Assembly (NCBI RefSeq): GCF_014190915.1 | Contig: NZ_JACHVU010000011.1 | Location: 62,001-126,000, forward strand | Source of the DNA: Mycolicibacterium iranicum | Lineage (GTDB): Bacteria > Actinomycetota > Actinomycetes > Mycobacteriales > Mycobacteriaceae | Direction of reading: 5' to 3' | DNA length: 64,000 bases | Shown: positions 32,817-41,908 of the stretch, piece by piece | How positions within the stretch are numbered: position 1 is the stretch's first letter | How the letters are laid out: every line of letters begins with the position of its first letter | Notes under the pieces: model-generated | Told to the model about the DNA's origin: nothing | What the model saw: the letters and a program-made list of their open reading frames with translations, nothing else | Database searches by the model: none | Program-made: the position numbers and the translations under genes

Positions 32817-33770
32817 ATGAAGCTGGTGACGATCGACGACGTCCGGTCCGCGGCAGAACGCATCCGCCCCTTCGTGGTCCGCACCCCGCTGCTGCCCGCG
32901 CGGTGGGGGAACCCCGATCGACCGCTGTGGATCAAACCGGAGAACCTGCAGCCGATCGGCGCGTTCAAGGTGCGGGGCGCCTTCAACGCCGTGGCCGCGG
33001 TCCGGGACACCGCCGCCGATGTCGTCGCCTACTCCAGCGGAAACCACGCCCAGGCGGTGGCCTACGCGGCGGCGACGTTCGGGATCCGGGCACACATCGT
33101 GATGCCGAAGGAGACGCCGAATGTGAAGGTGCAGGCGACCCGCGACCTCGGCGCCCGTGTCGAGCTGTCCGAGGCCGGCGGGCGCGAGATGCTCGCCGCC
33201 GAGATCCTCGCCCAGACCGACGGCGTCCTGATCCCGCCGTTCGACCATCCCGACGTCATCGCCGGCCAGGGCACCATCGGCATCGAGATCGCCGAGGACC
33301 TGCCCTCGGTGCGCACGGTGCTCGTCCCCGTCAGTGGCGGGGGACTGGCCTCGGGGATCGGCACCTCGATCCGCGCGCTGTGCCCGAACGCCGAGATCAT
33401 CGGCGTCGAGCCGGAGCTCGCCGCCGACACCGCCCAGAGCCTGCGCGAGGGGCGTCGCGTGGACTGGTCCATCGAGGACCGCAACCGCACCGTCGCCGAC
33501 GGTCTGCGGTCACAGCCCTCGGAACTGACCTTCGCGCACCTGCAGCATGTCCTCGACGGCATGATCACCGTGTCGGAGTCGGAGATACGTTCGGCGACAA
33601 GGGAACTCATCTACCGCGCCCGGTTGGTCGCCGAGCCCAGCGGGGCGGTCGCGCTGGCCGCCTACCGGCAGAACGCGACACCGCCGGGCCAGACCGTGGT
33701 GGTCCTGTCGGGAGGCAATGTCGAACCGCGCATATTGCAGGAGATCCTCGCCGAACCGGCCCCCGCCTGA
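32817..33770 (+). CDS. Threonine/serine dehydratase-like PLP enzyme
   Basis: A 317-residue fold-type-II PLP enzyme. The Schiff-base lysine is K51 in IGAFKVRGAFNAV; SSGNHAQAVAYAA holds the phosphate- and substrate-binding asparagine; SGGGLASGIG binds the PLP phosphate. It lacks the C-terminal ACT-like domain of biosynthetic IlvA, so it is probably a catabolic threonine ammonia-lyase or a serine racemase-like enzyme. Start ATG 32817. Followed after about 67 bases by the proline-rich membrane protein. Confidence 0.85.
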   Translation: MKLVTIDDVRSAAERIRPFVVRTPLLPARWGNPDRPLWIKPENLQPIGAFKVRGAFNAVAAVRDTAADVVAYSSGNHAQAVAYAAATFGIRAHIVMPKETPNVKVQATRDLGARVELSEAGGREMLAAEILAQTDGVLIPPFDHPDVIAGQGTIGIEIAEDLPSVRTVLVPVSGGGLASGIGTSIRALCPNAEIIGVEPELAADTAQSLREGRRVDWSIEDRNRTVADGLRSQPSELTFAHLQHVLDGMITVSESEIRSATRELIYRARLVAEPSGAVALAAYRQNATPPGQTVVVLSGGNVEPRILQEILAEPAPA

Positions 33771-33837
33771 TTTGACAGGTGTGCAATTCCGCGGGGGCAG
33801 CGGGTAGGGTCACCCGGGATTGTCGAAGGAGTGTTGC

Positions 33838-35139
33838 GTGGACGCTGTTCTCGGCTTGTCGGTGACGCCGTCCACCGTCGGTGTCGTGCTGGTGGAGGGG
33901 CAGGACGACGACGGGGTGACCCTCGACGGTGAGAGTTTCGACGTCGGCGGGAGAGGCCGCTCGACGGCTGCGCAGACCTCGGAGCAGGCCGCCGCTGCGG
34001 TGCTGCGCACCGAGGCCGTGGCCGCCGACCTCGGCCGCCGCGTGCATTCCATCGGCGTCACCTGGAGCGACGACGCCGGCACCGAAGCCTCGCTGCTACT
34101 GAAATCGCTCAGCGAGTCGGGCTTCGAGAACATCGTGCCGGTGCGCCTGTCCGAGGCCACCGATGCGCTGGCCCGCCAGATCGCCCAGGTGCTCGGCTAC
34201 CGCACCACCGCGGTCTGCGTCATCGAGCCCGAGCAGCTCATCGCCCTGGTCGTCGCGCTCGGCGACGACGGCGACGGTGCGGGGGCGGTGCAGACCGCCG
34301 TCAACCACAGCGTGGTGACCGAGGACGATCTGGTCGGCTGGCTCAGCTCCGTGTTCGCCCGCGCCGACTGGGAGCCCGAGGCGCTGGTGCTGGTGGGCTC
34401 GGCCGAAGACCTCGACGGCCTGCTGCCGGTGCTGGAGGACGCCCTGGCGGTACCGGTGTTCTCACCCGACGAGGCACAGCTCGCGCTGGCCAGGGGCGCC
34501 GCGCTGGCCTGCACCCAGCCCGCCGAGGTCGACGCGTGGGACGTGGGCGACTGGGACGGCCCGGCCGCCACGTCTGCCGGAGAATCCTCCGCGCAGCGGG
34601 TGGCGAGAGTCGGTCCCGTGGCGCTGCTGGCTGCGGGCACGGTCGCGTTCGTGGCCTCGGTGTCTGCTGCGGTGGCACTGCATCTGGCCCCCGAACCGGC
34701 GCAGCCGCGCCCGGCGGCCGAGTCGGCGACACAGACCCCGGCCCCTCCGGTGCGGCCCGCGTCGCCGCCGGCACCGCCACCCCCGCCGCCCGCCGTCGAC
34801 GAAGCGCCCGCGATCGCGCCGGACGCGCCCGCGCCGGTTGCCGACGAGCCGGCCGCCGAGATCGCACCGCCGGTGGACACGCCGCTGCCCGAGGTCGCGC
34901 CGACCGACCCCGCCCTACCGGTGGCACCACCGCCCGAGGCGGCGCCGCCACTCCTCGACGCCCCGCCGCCGGTCCCGCCGGCGGCTGTGCCGCCCGTGCC
35001 GCAGGAACGGCCCGGCATCCTGCAGCGGATCCGCGATCGCCTGTCCGGCATCGGCGACAACGACGTCCCCGCACCCGCTCCCGCGCCACCTCCCGCGGCA
35101 CCGCCACCTCCCGCGCCGCCGCCACCGCCACTGCCGTAG
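33838..35139 (+). CDS. Membrane protein with DUF7159-like domain and proline-rich tail
   Basis: A 433-residue protein: an N-terminal soluble domain of about 210 residues opening VDAVLGLSVTPSTVGVVLVEG with an actin/Hsp70-like beta pattern, one membrane helix (VALLAAGTVAFVASVSAAVALHLA, about 260-283), then a long Pro/Ala-rich extracytoplasmic tail ending in poly-proline. Mycobacteria carry several such proteins of unknown role. The GTG at 33838 has AAGGAG six bases upstream; the open frame continues to a TTG at 33820 but lacks a ribosome-binding site. Confidence 0.7.
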   Translation: MDAVLGLSVTPSTVGVVLVEGQDDDGVTLDGESFDVGGRGRSTAAQTSEQAAAAVLRTEAVAADLGRRVHSIGVTWSDDAGTEASLLLKSLSESGFENIVPVRLSEATDALARQIAQVLGYRTTAVCVIEPEQLIALVVALGDDGDGAGAVQTAVNHSVVTEDDLVGWLSSVFARADWEPEALVLVGSAEDLDGLLPVLEDALAVPVFSPDEAQLALARGAALACTQPAEVDAWDVGDWDGPAATSAGESSAQRVARVGPVALLAAGTVAFVASVSAAVALHLAPEPAQPRPAAESATQTPAPPVRPASPPAPPPPPPAVDEAPAIAPDAPAPVADEPAAEIAPPVDTPLPEVAPTDPALPVAPPPEAAPPLLDAPPPVPPAAVPPVPQERPGILQRIRDRLSGIGDNDVPAPAPAPPPAAPPPPAPPPPPLP

Positions 35140-35187
35140 CGCGGGTCACGTTCGAGGCAGCCACGTTCGACGGCGCATATCCTCGCT

Positions 35188-35814
35188 GTGGTGAGCCTGC
35201 CTGCCGCCCCGTCCCGGCCGACATTTCTGCGCACCGGGCTGCGACTCGCGATCATCGGGTGCGTCGCGGCTGCACTGCTGCTCGTCGAGTTGACGTCGCA
35301 CCGTGGCGTCGGCTGGCGGCTCATCACGTTCACCTACCAGGCCAACCTGCTGGCCGCGGCCTTCTACCTGTGGACCCTGCTGTCGCCGCGCGCCGACTCC
35401 CGCATCGGCGTGCGCGGCGCCGTAGTGCTCTACGTCGTGATGGCCGGCGTCATCTGGAATCTGTTCCTCACCGAATACAGCATGGGATACACCCCGGCGA
35501 ACTTCCTGCTGCACGTCGTGGTGCCCGCCCTGGCGCTGGCCGACTGGCTGCTCGTCGGGCGCGGCGTCGTCCCGGTGTCCTGGTGGCAACCCGTGGCCTG
35601 GTTGGCCTATCCGGCCGCCTACCTCGCCCTGGCCCTGCTGGTGCTCAACCATGCGGGACGACGGGCACCGTATTACTTCCTCGACCCCGGCAGCGTCGGC
35701 GCGCCGGCGGTCGCTCTGAACGTCGCTGCTATCGCCGCTTCCGTGCTCGCGATGGGCTATGCGTTGCTGGCCTTGAACCGAGGTGCGTCGACGGTGCGCG
35801 GCGAGCTGCCGTGA
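35188..35814 (+). CDS. Pr6Pr family membrane protein
   Basis: A 208-residue integral membrane protein with about six helices. The family motif WRLITFTYQANLLAAAFYLW and the PxxxLHxxxP-like NFLLHVVVPALALADW block identify Pr6Pr (FAR-17a/AIG1-like) proteins, whose function in bacteria is not established. Two GTG codons (35188, 35191) are possible starts. It lies about 50 bases after the proline-rich membrane protein on the same strand. Confidence 0.78.
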   Translation: MVSLPAAPSRPTFLRTGLRLAIIGCVAAALLLVELTSHRGVGWRLITFTYQANLLAAAFYLWTLLSPRADSRIGVRGAVVLYVVMAGVIWNLFLTEYSMGYTPANFLLHVVVPALALADWLLVGRGVVPVSWWQPVAWLAYPAAYLALALLVLNHAGRRAPYYFLDPGSVGAPAVALNVAAIAASVLAMGYALLALNRGASTVRGELP

Positions 35815-35916
35815 AACGTTCCGACGGCGCACGCCGATAGGCCCATCGAGGCCGGACCGCATTTGCCGCCATGCCGATCGGCGTGGGCGGAACAGGAGAC
35901 GAACTAGGATGGCACC

Positions 35917-36705
35917 ATGCTGAGACCCCGTCGGCAGCACACCCGACCCCGGGTTGGCCGGCGCATCGCCGCCGTCCTGGGAAGCGCTGCGCTCCTTGCC
36001 GGTCTGACTGTGGCCGGGCCGGTTCCGACCGGCGCCGCGGCGATCGGAGCGGCCGTCGCCACGGTGTCCCCGGCGCCCGGCCAGACCGTCGGCGTGGCCC
36101 ATCCGGTGACCGTCCGCTTCGCTACGCCCGTCACCGACCGGACCGCCGCACAGCAGGCCATCGCTGTCGTCCCCGAGGGTGCGGACGCGCCCCGCGCCGG
36201 GTCCTTCACCTGGCTCGACGATCGCAGTGTGCAGTGGCAGCCCGCCGAGTTCTTCCCCGCCCACACGCCCGTGACCGTGTCCGTCGGCAGCTTCGCGACC
36301 GGCTTCCAGACCGGCTCGTCGGTCGTCGGCGTCGCGGACCTGAGCGACTATTCGTTCACGGTCAGCATCGACGGGGTCGTCGCCCGCGAGATGCCCGCCT
36401 CGATGGGCAAGGCGAAGTACCCGACCCCGATCGGGCAGTTCACCGCGCTGGAGAAACAGCGCAACGTCACCTTCGACTCACGCACGATCGGCATTCCGCT
36501 CGACGACCCGGAGGGCTATCTCATCAAAGGGGAGTACGGCGTCCGGGTGACGTGGGGCGGCGTCTACGTGCACTCGGCTCCGTGGTCCGTCGGGTCACAG
36601 GGGTACGCCAACGTCAGCCACGGCTGCATCAACCTCAGCCCCGACAACGCAGCCTGGTACTTCGACACCGTCCAGGTGGGCGACCCCATCGTCGTCCAGG
36701 CCTGA
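35917..36705 (+). CDS. L,D-transpeptidase (YkuD)
   Basis: A 262-residue secreted L,D-transpeptidase that makes 3-3 cross-links in mycobacterial peptidoglycan. An N-terminal Arg-rich signal and hydrophobic segment (IAAVLGSAALLAGLTVAG) is followed by one Ig-like domain (about 45-145) and the YkuD catalytic domain with H235-G-C237 in SHGCINLS. With a single Ig domain and this length it resembles the shorter mycobacterial Ldt paralogues (LdtA/LdtC type, from memory) rather than LdtMt2. Start ATG 35917. Convergent with the LpqH-like gene 10 bases away. Confidence 0.9.
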   Translation: MLRPRRQHTRPRVGRRIAAVLGSAALLAGLTVAGPVPTGAAAIGAAVATVSPAPGQTVGVAHPVTVRFATPVTDRTAAQQAIAVVPEGADAPRAGSFTWLDDRSVQWQPAEFFPAHTPVTVSVGSFATGFQTGSSVVGVADLSDYSFTVSIDGVVAREMPASMGKAKYPTPIGQFTALEKQRNVTFDSRTIGIPLDDPEGYLIKGEYGVRVTWGGVYVHSAPWSVGSQGYANVSHGCINLSPDNAAWYFDTVQVGDPIVVQA

Positions 36706-36715
36706 CCGGGCCGGT

Positions 36716-37141
36716 TCAGCAGTTCGTCTGGATCCGGAACTCCGCGGTCACCTTGTCGCTGGGCTTGTCGTCGAAGCTGCCGTCGGCGGTGCCGGTGATC
36801 GTGTAGCTGCCGCCCTGGCCCGACACCTCGGCGTCGCCGATGTTGTCCGCCCAGAACGTTCCGGTGAACCCGCCGAAGTTGCGGAACTGGACGGAATCGG
36901 CTTTGACCTCAGCCCCGGTGGAGAGCACCGCGGCGAACCCGTTGTCCTTGTCCGGTGTCTCGATGAACCAGGACCAGCCCGACTGATTACAGCGCACGGC
37001 GTGCGTCCCACCGGTGTCGTTGCCGTCGATCGACACGGTCGCGGTCTTGCCGCCGAGCGCGGGCTCCGGTGTCGAGCACCCGGCTACGCCGAGGACGACG
37101 ACGCTGCCGGCGGCGGCCGCCATGATCTGTCGGGTCTTCAT
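36716..37141 (-). CDS. lpqH: LpqH/19-kDa-antigen family lipoprotein
   Basis: A 141-residue lipoprotein with signal MKTRQIMAAAAGSVVVLGVAGC and lipobox Cys at position 22. The mature part (VSIDGNDTGGTHAVRCNQSGWSWFIETPD ... AEFRIQTNC) matches the mycobacterial LpqH fold, with two cysteines expected to form a disulfide. These are abundant surface lipoproteins recognised by TLR2 in pathogens. It is slightly shorter than the classic 19-kDa antigen, so it may be a paralogue rather than the orthologue. Confidence 0.82.
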   Translation of the reverse strand: MKTRQIMAAAAGSVVVLGVAGCSTPEPALGGKTATVSIDGNDTGGTHAVRCNQSGWSWFIETPDKDNGFAAVLSTGAEVKADSVQFRNFGGFTGTFWADNIGDAEVSGQGGSYTITGTADGSFDDKPSDKVTAEFRIQTNC

Positions 37142-37227
37142 GGCGCACGACTCTATTCGGTCGAGCGGCCCCGTCCGGCCGGAATGCCGGTGTAGGTGGT
37201 AATCGGCGCGCCGACATCGCGTGCGGC

Positions 37228-37998
37228 TCAGCGCAACGCGGCGGCGGTCGCGTCGTCGGCCGGCAGGAACGCCTCGATGCTGAGCTCGGCGGCGGTCAGA
37301 TCCAGGGCGGTGCCGAACGTCGTCACCATGCTCAGGAACCGCAGGTGACGACCGTCGGTGGTGGTGAGCTCCAGCGGCACCGCGACACCGCCCAGGTCCG
37401 CCGACTCGTCGAGTCCGCCGGGATAGCCCTCGATCTCGGCGAGCAGGTCCCGCAGTTCGCCGGCGCCGGAGGCGACTTCACGGCGCAGCCGCTCGACGAG
37501 ACGGGTGCGCCACTGCGCCAGGTTGCCGATGCGCGGCGCCAGCCCGTCGGGGTGCAGTGCGATACGCAGCGCGTTGGGCTGCTCCAACAGGTGCCCCGCG
37601 ACACCGTCCAGAAGCACGCCGGCGCCCGAGTTCGCCTGCAGCAGCGACCATCCGCGATCCACGACCACACAGGGGAACGGGTCGTAGGCGTCGAGGACCA
37701 CAGCGATGCCGGAGCGGACCGCCGCCATGTCCGGAGCATCCAGCGAACGTTCGGTGTACGCCGGCGCCAGGCCGGCGGCGACGAGCATCCGGTTCTGCTC
37801 CCGCTGCGGGATGTCGAGCACCCGGGCCAGACGCAGCACCATGGCCCGACTGGGGGTCGATCGCCCGGTCTCGATGAAACTGACGTGGCGGGCCGACACG
37901 TCGGCCTCCAGGGCCAGATCCAGTTGGCTGAGGCGGCGTCGCTGCCGCCAATCACGCATCAACGACCCGAAGGTCGCCCGGTGGTCGAGTGCCGTCAC
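37228..37998 (-). CDS. XRE regulator with MmyB-like ligand domain
   Basis: A 256-residue regulator: N-terminal Cro/C1-type helix-turn-helix (LMRDWRQRRRLSQLDLALEADVSARHVSFIETGRSTPSR) and a C-terminal MmyB-like domain of about 160 residues that binds small hydrophobic ligands in related proteins. GTG 37998 is chosen so that translation begins beyond the palindrome at 38033-38049; the open frame upstream runs through promoter DNA. Divergent from a small membrane protein that is its likely target. Confidence 0.87.
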   Translation of the reverse strand: MTALDHRATFGSLMRDWRQRRRLSQLDLALEADVSARHVSFIETGRSTPSRAMVLRLARVLDIPQREQNRMLVAAGLAPAYTERSLDAPDMAAVRSGIAVVLDAYDPFPCVVVDRGWSLLQANSGAGVLLDGVAGHLLEQPNALRIALHPDGLAPRIGNLAQWRTRLVERLRREVASGAGELRDLLAEIEGYPGGLDESADLGGVAVPLELTTTDGRHLRFLSMVTTFGTALDLTAAELSIEAFLPADDATAAALR

Positions 37999-38032
37999 AC
38001 CCTCAGTGTGCGTGCCACCTCCGCCGCAGGCC

Positions 38033-38049
38033 ATTACCCGGCAGGTAAT
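38033..38049. promoter_or_regulatory. ATTACC-N5-GGTAAT palindrome
   Basis: Perfect six-base arms with a five-base spacer, 35 bases upstream of the XRE gene and 63 bases before the divergent small membrane protein gene. A likely operator for the XRE regulator on both promoters. Confidence 0.6.
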
Positions 38050-38111
38050 TGCCCGCCTTACCTCCACCGAGGACGCTGAGGGCGAGGTTCCCCACCAGAG
38101 AGGCGGCCATC

Positions 38112-38429
38112 ATGGCATCGACGACGTCGGCCCCGCACCCTGCCGAAGCTGCGGTTCCCCGCTGGTTGCGATTCGTGCTGCGGTGCGACCGGGCGGGATC
38201 GTCCTGGTACATCGGTACCGGATTCTTCTTCGCGCCGGTGTTGACGATGGTGTCGCCGTGGCCGGCGCTGACCGCGGCCCTGTGGGTCTTCATCGCGGTG
38301 GCCGGCTTGTGGCTCGGACTGCTCGGCATCGCGATGGCGACCGGACTGGCGCTGGTTCTGCGTGCCGACACCGAGATCCCTGAGGACTATTGGCGTTCGA
38401 TCCTCGACTATCCGCAGCTCACCCGTTGA
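38112..38429 (+). CDS. Small membrane protein divergent from XRE regulator
   Basis: A 105-residue protein with two to three hydrophobic segments (SSWYIGTGFFFAPVLTMVSPWPALTAALWVFIAVAGLWLGLLGIAMATGLALVL). I do not recognise the family. The ATG at 38112 has AGAGAGGCGG upstream. Its position across a palindrome from an MmyB-type regulator suggests ligand-dependent expression. The last bases overlap the convergent TetR gene by 11. Confidence 0.65.
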   Translation: MASTTSAPHPAEAAVPRWLRFVLRCDRAGSSWYIGTGFFFAPVLTMVSPWPALTAALWVFIAVAGLWLGLLGIAMATGLALVLRADTEIPEDYWRSILDYPQLTR

Positions 38430-39063
38430 GCAGTTGCCCGTGCAACGTCCCCGCCAGCCACGCCGTGAAGCGCTTGATCGACCAGCGGCGTGCGCCGACC
38501 AGACGGCGATGGAACACCGGGTCGGCGAACAGGCACGCCACGTCGACCGCCTCGGCCCGGGTCAACCCGTCGTCGAGGGCGCCGAGCGCGGCCAGCGCGT
38601 CGACCACCGCCCGGGCACCCTCACGTCGCTGAGCGTTCAGGGTGGTGAGCAGCGCGCGGGCGACCTCGTCGGTCGTCGCAGCGTGCTCGAGCGCCGCGAA
38701 GAGCTCACCCACGCGGGCGTCGACACCGACCAGGACCTCGACCCACCCGTCGATCAGCGCGTGCGGATTCTCGCGGGCCAGCAGCTCGCGCACCTCGGCG
38801 CGGTCGGCGAGCGGCACGGGTTCGTCGTCGCCGGCGACAGCCCAGTTCAGTGCTGTGGCAAGTAGTTCGGCCTTTCCGCCGACCGCACCGAACACCGTCT
38901 TGCGACTGACCCCTGCCGCCTCGGCGATGGCATCGACGGTGGTGCCGGCATAGCCCCCGGCGACGAACAGCTCCGACGCCGCCGCGACGATCCGCCGCCT
39001 CGTGTCGCGTGCTTGATCCCGCCGCAGGTCGGATCGGTACGCACGCTTGACATCCTCAGCCAT
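38419..39063 (-). CDS. TetR family transcriptional regulator
   Basis: A 214-residue repressor. The helix-turn-helix is TTVDAIAEAAGVSRKTVFGAVGGKAELL (about 41-68), with an unusual Gly-rich turn where most members have YYHF. Divergent from the FAD-dependent monooxygenase at 39120 with 56 bases between, the classical layout for a repressor of a catabolic or detoxifying oxygenase. The intergenic stretch is A/T-rich compared with its surroundings and includes TTAC...GTAA around 39088, a possible weak operator. Confidence 0.87.
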   Translation of the reverse strand: MAEDVKRAYRSDLRRDQARDTRRRIVAAASELFVAGGYAGTTVDAIAEAAGVSRKTVFGAVGGKAELLATALNWAVAGDDEPVPLADRAEVRELLARENPHALIDGWVEVLVGVDARVGELFAALEHAATTDEVARALLTTLNAQRREGARAVVDALAALGALDDGLTRAEAVDVACLFADPVFHRRLVGARRWSIKRFTAWLAGTLHGQLLNG

Positions 39064-39119
39064 TTCGGGTGACCCTCATACTATTCATTACACCATAGGT
39101 AACTCGAATTGAGGGCGTC

Positions 39120-40484
39120 ATGCACACGATCGTCGTCGGAGCCGGGCCGGCCGGGCTGTTCACCGCGATCAGCCTCGCCCGCCGTGGGCGATCCGTCCTG
39201 GTCGTCGACCGGGACCCGGGCCCCACGGGCCCCGACGAGTGGCGGCGCAGAGGCGTCATGCAGTTCGCTCACTCTCACACCTTCCGCGCTCCTGCGATCG
39301 AGGCTCTGCAGCAGGAGATCCCGGACGCGCTGGTGGCGATGCGTCGGGCGGGCGCCACCATCGCCACCGCGACCGACGGAGCTGCCGCGGCCCTGAGGAT
39401 CCGGCGCGAGGTCTTCGAGCGCGTCCTGCGTGACGTCGCGTCGGCGCAGCGGCGGCTCACCATGGTGACCGGGCATGTGGACGCGGTTCTGACGAGTGCA
39501 GGGCGCGCCGTCGGTGTCAGGGTCGGCGGCGCCGAGGCGCACGCCGGCCTCGTCATCGACGCGTCGGGGCGCACAGGGCGGGCGTTGCGCGACGGACGCG
39601 TCGGCGACGGGACCGGCCGCAGGGCAGTGGGCATGGTGGAGGGCAGCCCGTGCGGAGCCGCGTACGTCAGCAGGCAGTACCGCCTCCGCGACGGGGCCGA
39701 CCCCGGCCCCGTCAACTCGCCCATCGGGCTGTCGCTGACGCTGCGGGGCTATTTCGCCGTGATGTTCCTGCACGAGGGCCGGACCTTCTCCGTCACGATC
39801 ACCCACGGCGGCACGGATTCTCGCCTCCACCGGCTCCGCCACCCCGCGCTGTACGAGGCCGCGGTGCGTGCCATCCCGGGCCTGGCCGAATGGATCGACC
39901 CCGCCCGGGCGGAACCCCTGACGCCCGTGCTGCCCGGCGGTCGCCTGTACAACACCTACCGCGCCCAGGTCGACGGGTCGGGGCAGCCGGTCCTGCCGGG
40001 CCTGGTCGCCGTCGGCGACGCGGTGTGCACGACGACACCGCTGGCGGGTCGCGGGGTGTCACTGGCTTTCCTGCAGGCGCGGCGTCTGGTCGAGATCCTG
40101 GCGGCCCACCGGGACCCGGCGGCCGCCACCGTGGAGTTCGACGCCTGGTGCCGCACCGACATCCGGCCGTGGTATCTGGATCACGTCGCCGCCGACGGCG
40201 ACAGACTCCGACGGTGGAGCGGCGGCGACGTCGACCTGACGAGACCTCTTCCGTCGGATCTCGTCGTGGCCGCGGCCGCGGCCGACCCCGGTCTCGGCCC
40301 TGCGGTGGCTCCGTACGACCGGATGTCGGCGCTGCCCTCGAGCCTGGACGCGCCGCAGGCACGGGCCCGCGCGGTGTACGCATCCGGCTGGCGCCCGCCG
40401 GTGGCCGACGGACCCACCGCCGAGGACCTCGCGCAGCTGTGCGGCGAAGCCGACGACCGTGGCCGGTTGCCCGCGGCGCTCTAG
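39120..40484 (+). CDS. FAD-dependent monooxygenase/oxidoreductase
   Basis: A 454-residue flavoprotein with GAGPAG (residues 7-12), an FAD-binding glutamate region DRDPGPTGP, and the second FAD motif VGDAVCTTTPLAGRGVSLAF (about 297-316). The arrangement resembles actinobacterial aromatic or lipid hydroxylases and geranylgeranyl reductase-like proteins; the GD motif lacks the usual AAH. Start ATG 39120. Controlled probably by the divergent TetR. It overlaps the convergent CYP125 gene by 4 bases; no substrate is indicated. Confidence 0.78.
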   Translation: MHTIVVGAGPAGLFTAISLARRGRSVLVVDRDPGPTGPDEWRRRGVMQFAHSHTFRAPAIEALQQEIPDALVAMRRAGATIATATDGAAAALRIRREVFERVLRDVASAQRRLTMVTGHVDAVLTSAGRAVGVRVGGAEAHAGLVIDASGRTGRALRDGRVGDGTGRRAVGMVEGSPCGAAYVSRQYRLRDGADPGPVNSPIGLSLTLRGYFAVMFLHEGRTFSVTITHGGTDSRLHRLRHPALYEAAVRAIPGLAEWIDPARAEPLTPVLPGGRLYNTYRAQVDGSGQPVLPGLVAVGDAVCTTTPLAGRGVSLAFLQARRLVEILAAHRDPAAATVEFDAWCRTDIRPWYLDHVAADGDRLRRWSGGDVDLTRPLPSDLVVAAAAADPGLGPAVAPYDRMSALPSSLDAPQARARAVYASGWRPPVADGPTAEDLAQLCGEADDRGRLPAAL

Positions 40485-41734
40485 TGGGCGACCGGGCAGC
40501 CGGATCCGGTGTAGTCCACCTTCCAGTGCTTGATGCCGTTCAGCCATCCGGACCGCAGCCGGTCCGGGGTGCCGGCCGACATCAGATCCGGCATGTGGTC
40601 GGCGATCGCGTTGAACATCAGGTCGATGGTCATCCGGGCCAGGTTCGCCCCGACGCAGTAGTGCGCCCCGGTTCCGCCGAACCCGACGTGGGGGTTGGGG
40701 TCCCGCAGGATGTCGAACGTGAACGGGTCGTCGAAGACGTCCTCGTCGAAGTTGGCCGAGCGGTAGGACATCACGACCCGCTGACCCTTCTTGATCTGGA
40801 CCCCGGACAACTCGTAGTCGACGACCGCCGTGCGCTGGAAGGAGGTGACCGGGGTCGCCCAGCGGACGATCTCGTCGACGGCGGTGGCGGGCCGCTCCCG
40901 CTTGTAGAGCTCCCACTGGTCGGGGTGTTCGGTGAACGCGATCATTCCGTGGGTGATGGAGTTGCGGGTCGTCTCGTTGCCCGCGACGGCCAGCAGCACC
41001 ATGAAGAAGCCGAACTCGTCGTCGGAGAGTTTGTGGCCGTCCACGTCGGCCTCGATGAGTTTGGTGACGATGTCCTCGCCGGGGTTCTCGGCCCGGATCG
41101 CCGCCAGCTGCATGGCGTACATGATGAGTTCGGTTGCGGCATTGCGGTTGTCGTAGTGCGCGTATTCGGGGTCGTCGTCGCTGACCATCTGGTTGGACCA
41201 GTCGAACAACTTCTTGCGGTCTTCGATCGGCACACCGAGCAGCCCCGCGATGGCCTGCAGCGGCAACTCGCACGACACCTGCTCGACGAAGTCACCCGAC
41301 CCTTCGGCGGCCGCGTTCTTGGCGATCTCCTGGGCGCGGGCGTTGAGGTCGTCACGCAGGCGCTCCACGGCGCGCGGGGTGAAACCTCGCGAGATGATCT
41401 TGCGCAGGTGGGTGTGACGGGGCGCGTCCATGTTGAGCAGCACCAGGCTGCCGGTCTCGATCTGCTCGCCGGTCGAGCCCGCGGGGTAGCGGGGGAGGGC
41501 CGTTTTGTCCTGGCTGGAGAACACGTCGCTGTGTTTGGAGATCTCCTTGACGTCCCGGTGCTTGGTCACCACCCAGTAGCCGCCGTCGTCGAAGCCTCCG
41601 TGGCCGATGGGCTGTTCGTTCCACCAGATCGGTGCGCTGCGCCGCAGGGCCGCCAGCTCCTCGACCGGGAGGCGCTCGCAGTTCAGGTCGGGGTCGGTGA
41701 AGTCGAATCCGGGGGGAAGAGTGGGAGTCGCCAT
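40481..41734 (-). CDS. cyp125: Cytochrome P450 CYP125 family
   Basis: A 417-residue P450 closely resembling M. tuberculosis CYP125A1, the steroid C26(27)-hydroxylase that opens cholesterol side-chain degradation (LPPGFDFTDPDLNCERLPVEELAALR; SCELPLQAIAGLLGVPIEDRKKLF; I-helix AGNETTRNSITHGMIAF). The haem-Cys loop is FGGTGAHYCVG (Cys about 360), and the C-terminal SGWLNGIKHW..DYTG is typical. ATG 41734 gives the family N-terminus. It is isolated from the usual cholesterol cluster and has no KstR box in the upstream 100 bases, so it is probably a CYP125 paralogue with separate control. Confidence 0.9.
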   Translation of the reverse strand: MATPTLPPGFDFTDPDLNCERLPVEELAALRRSAPIWWNEQPIGHGGFDDGGYWVVTKHRDVKEISKHSDVFSSQDKTALPRYPAGSTGEQIETGSLVLLNMDAPRHTHLRKIISRGFTPRAVERLRDDLNARAQEIAKNAAAEGSGDFVEQVSCELPLQAIAGLLGVPIEDRKKLFDWSNQMVSDDDPEYAHYDNRNAATELIMYAMQLAAIRAENPGEDIVTKLIEADVDGHKLSDDEFGFFMVLLAVAGNETTRNSITHGMIAFTEHPDQWELYKRERPATAVDEIVRWATPVTSFQRTAVVDYELSGVQIKKGQRVVMSYRSANFDEDVFDDPFTFDILRDPNPHVGFGGTGAHYCVGANLARMTIDLMFNAIADHMPDLMSAGTPDRLRSGWLNGIKHWKVDYTGSGCPVAH

Positions 41735-41908
41735 ACGTTGGCTCCTAAACGTCACGTGGGCCTCCCGCATTGCTACACCACATGACGTCCGCGGCGAGCC
41801 GAGTTCGGCGAAGAACGGGGAATTGGCCGGCCTCGTTCGGTAGTTGTAACGAAACCGGGCGCGCATCTGATGCATTCTGTGACAACACAGGGTCCGGGAG
41901 GGTGCATC

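Noticed and set aside
36705..36720. Terminator between the L,D-transpeptidase and LpqH genes
   Set aside because: CCGG repeats are present but leave no loop; too weak to call.
41735..41908. Possible KstR box before CYP125
   Set aside because: Scanned the intergenic region for AACnnGTT; only GTTGTAAC in the opposite order is present. No site.
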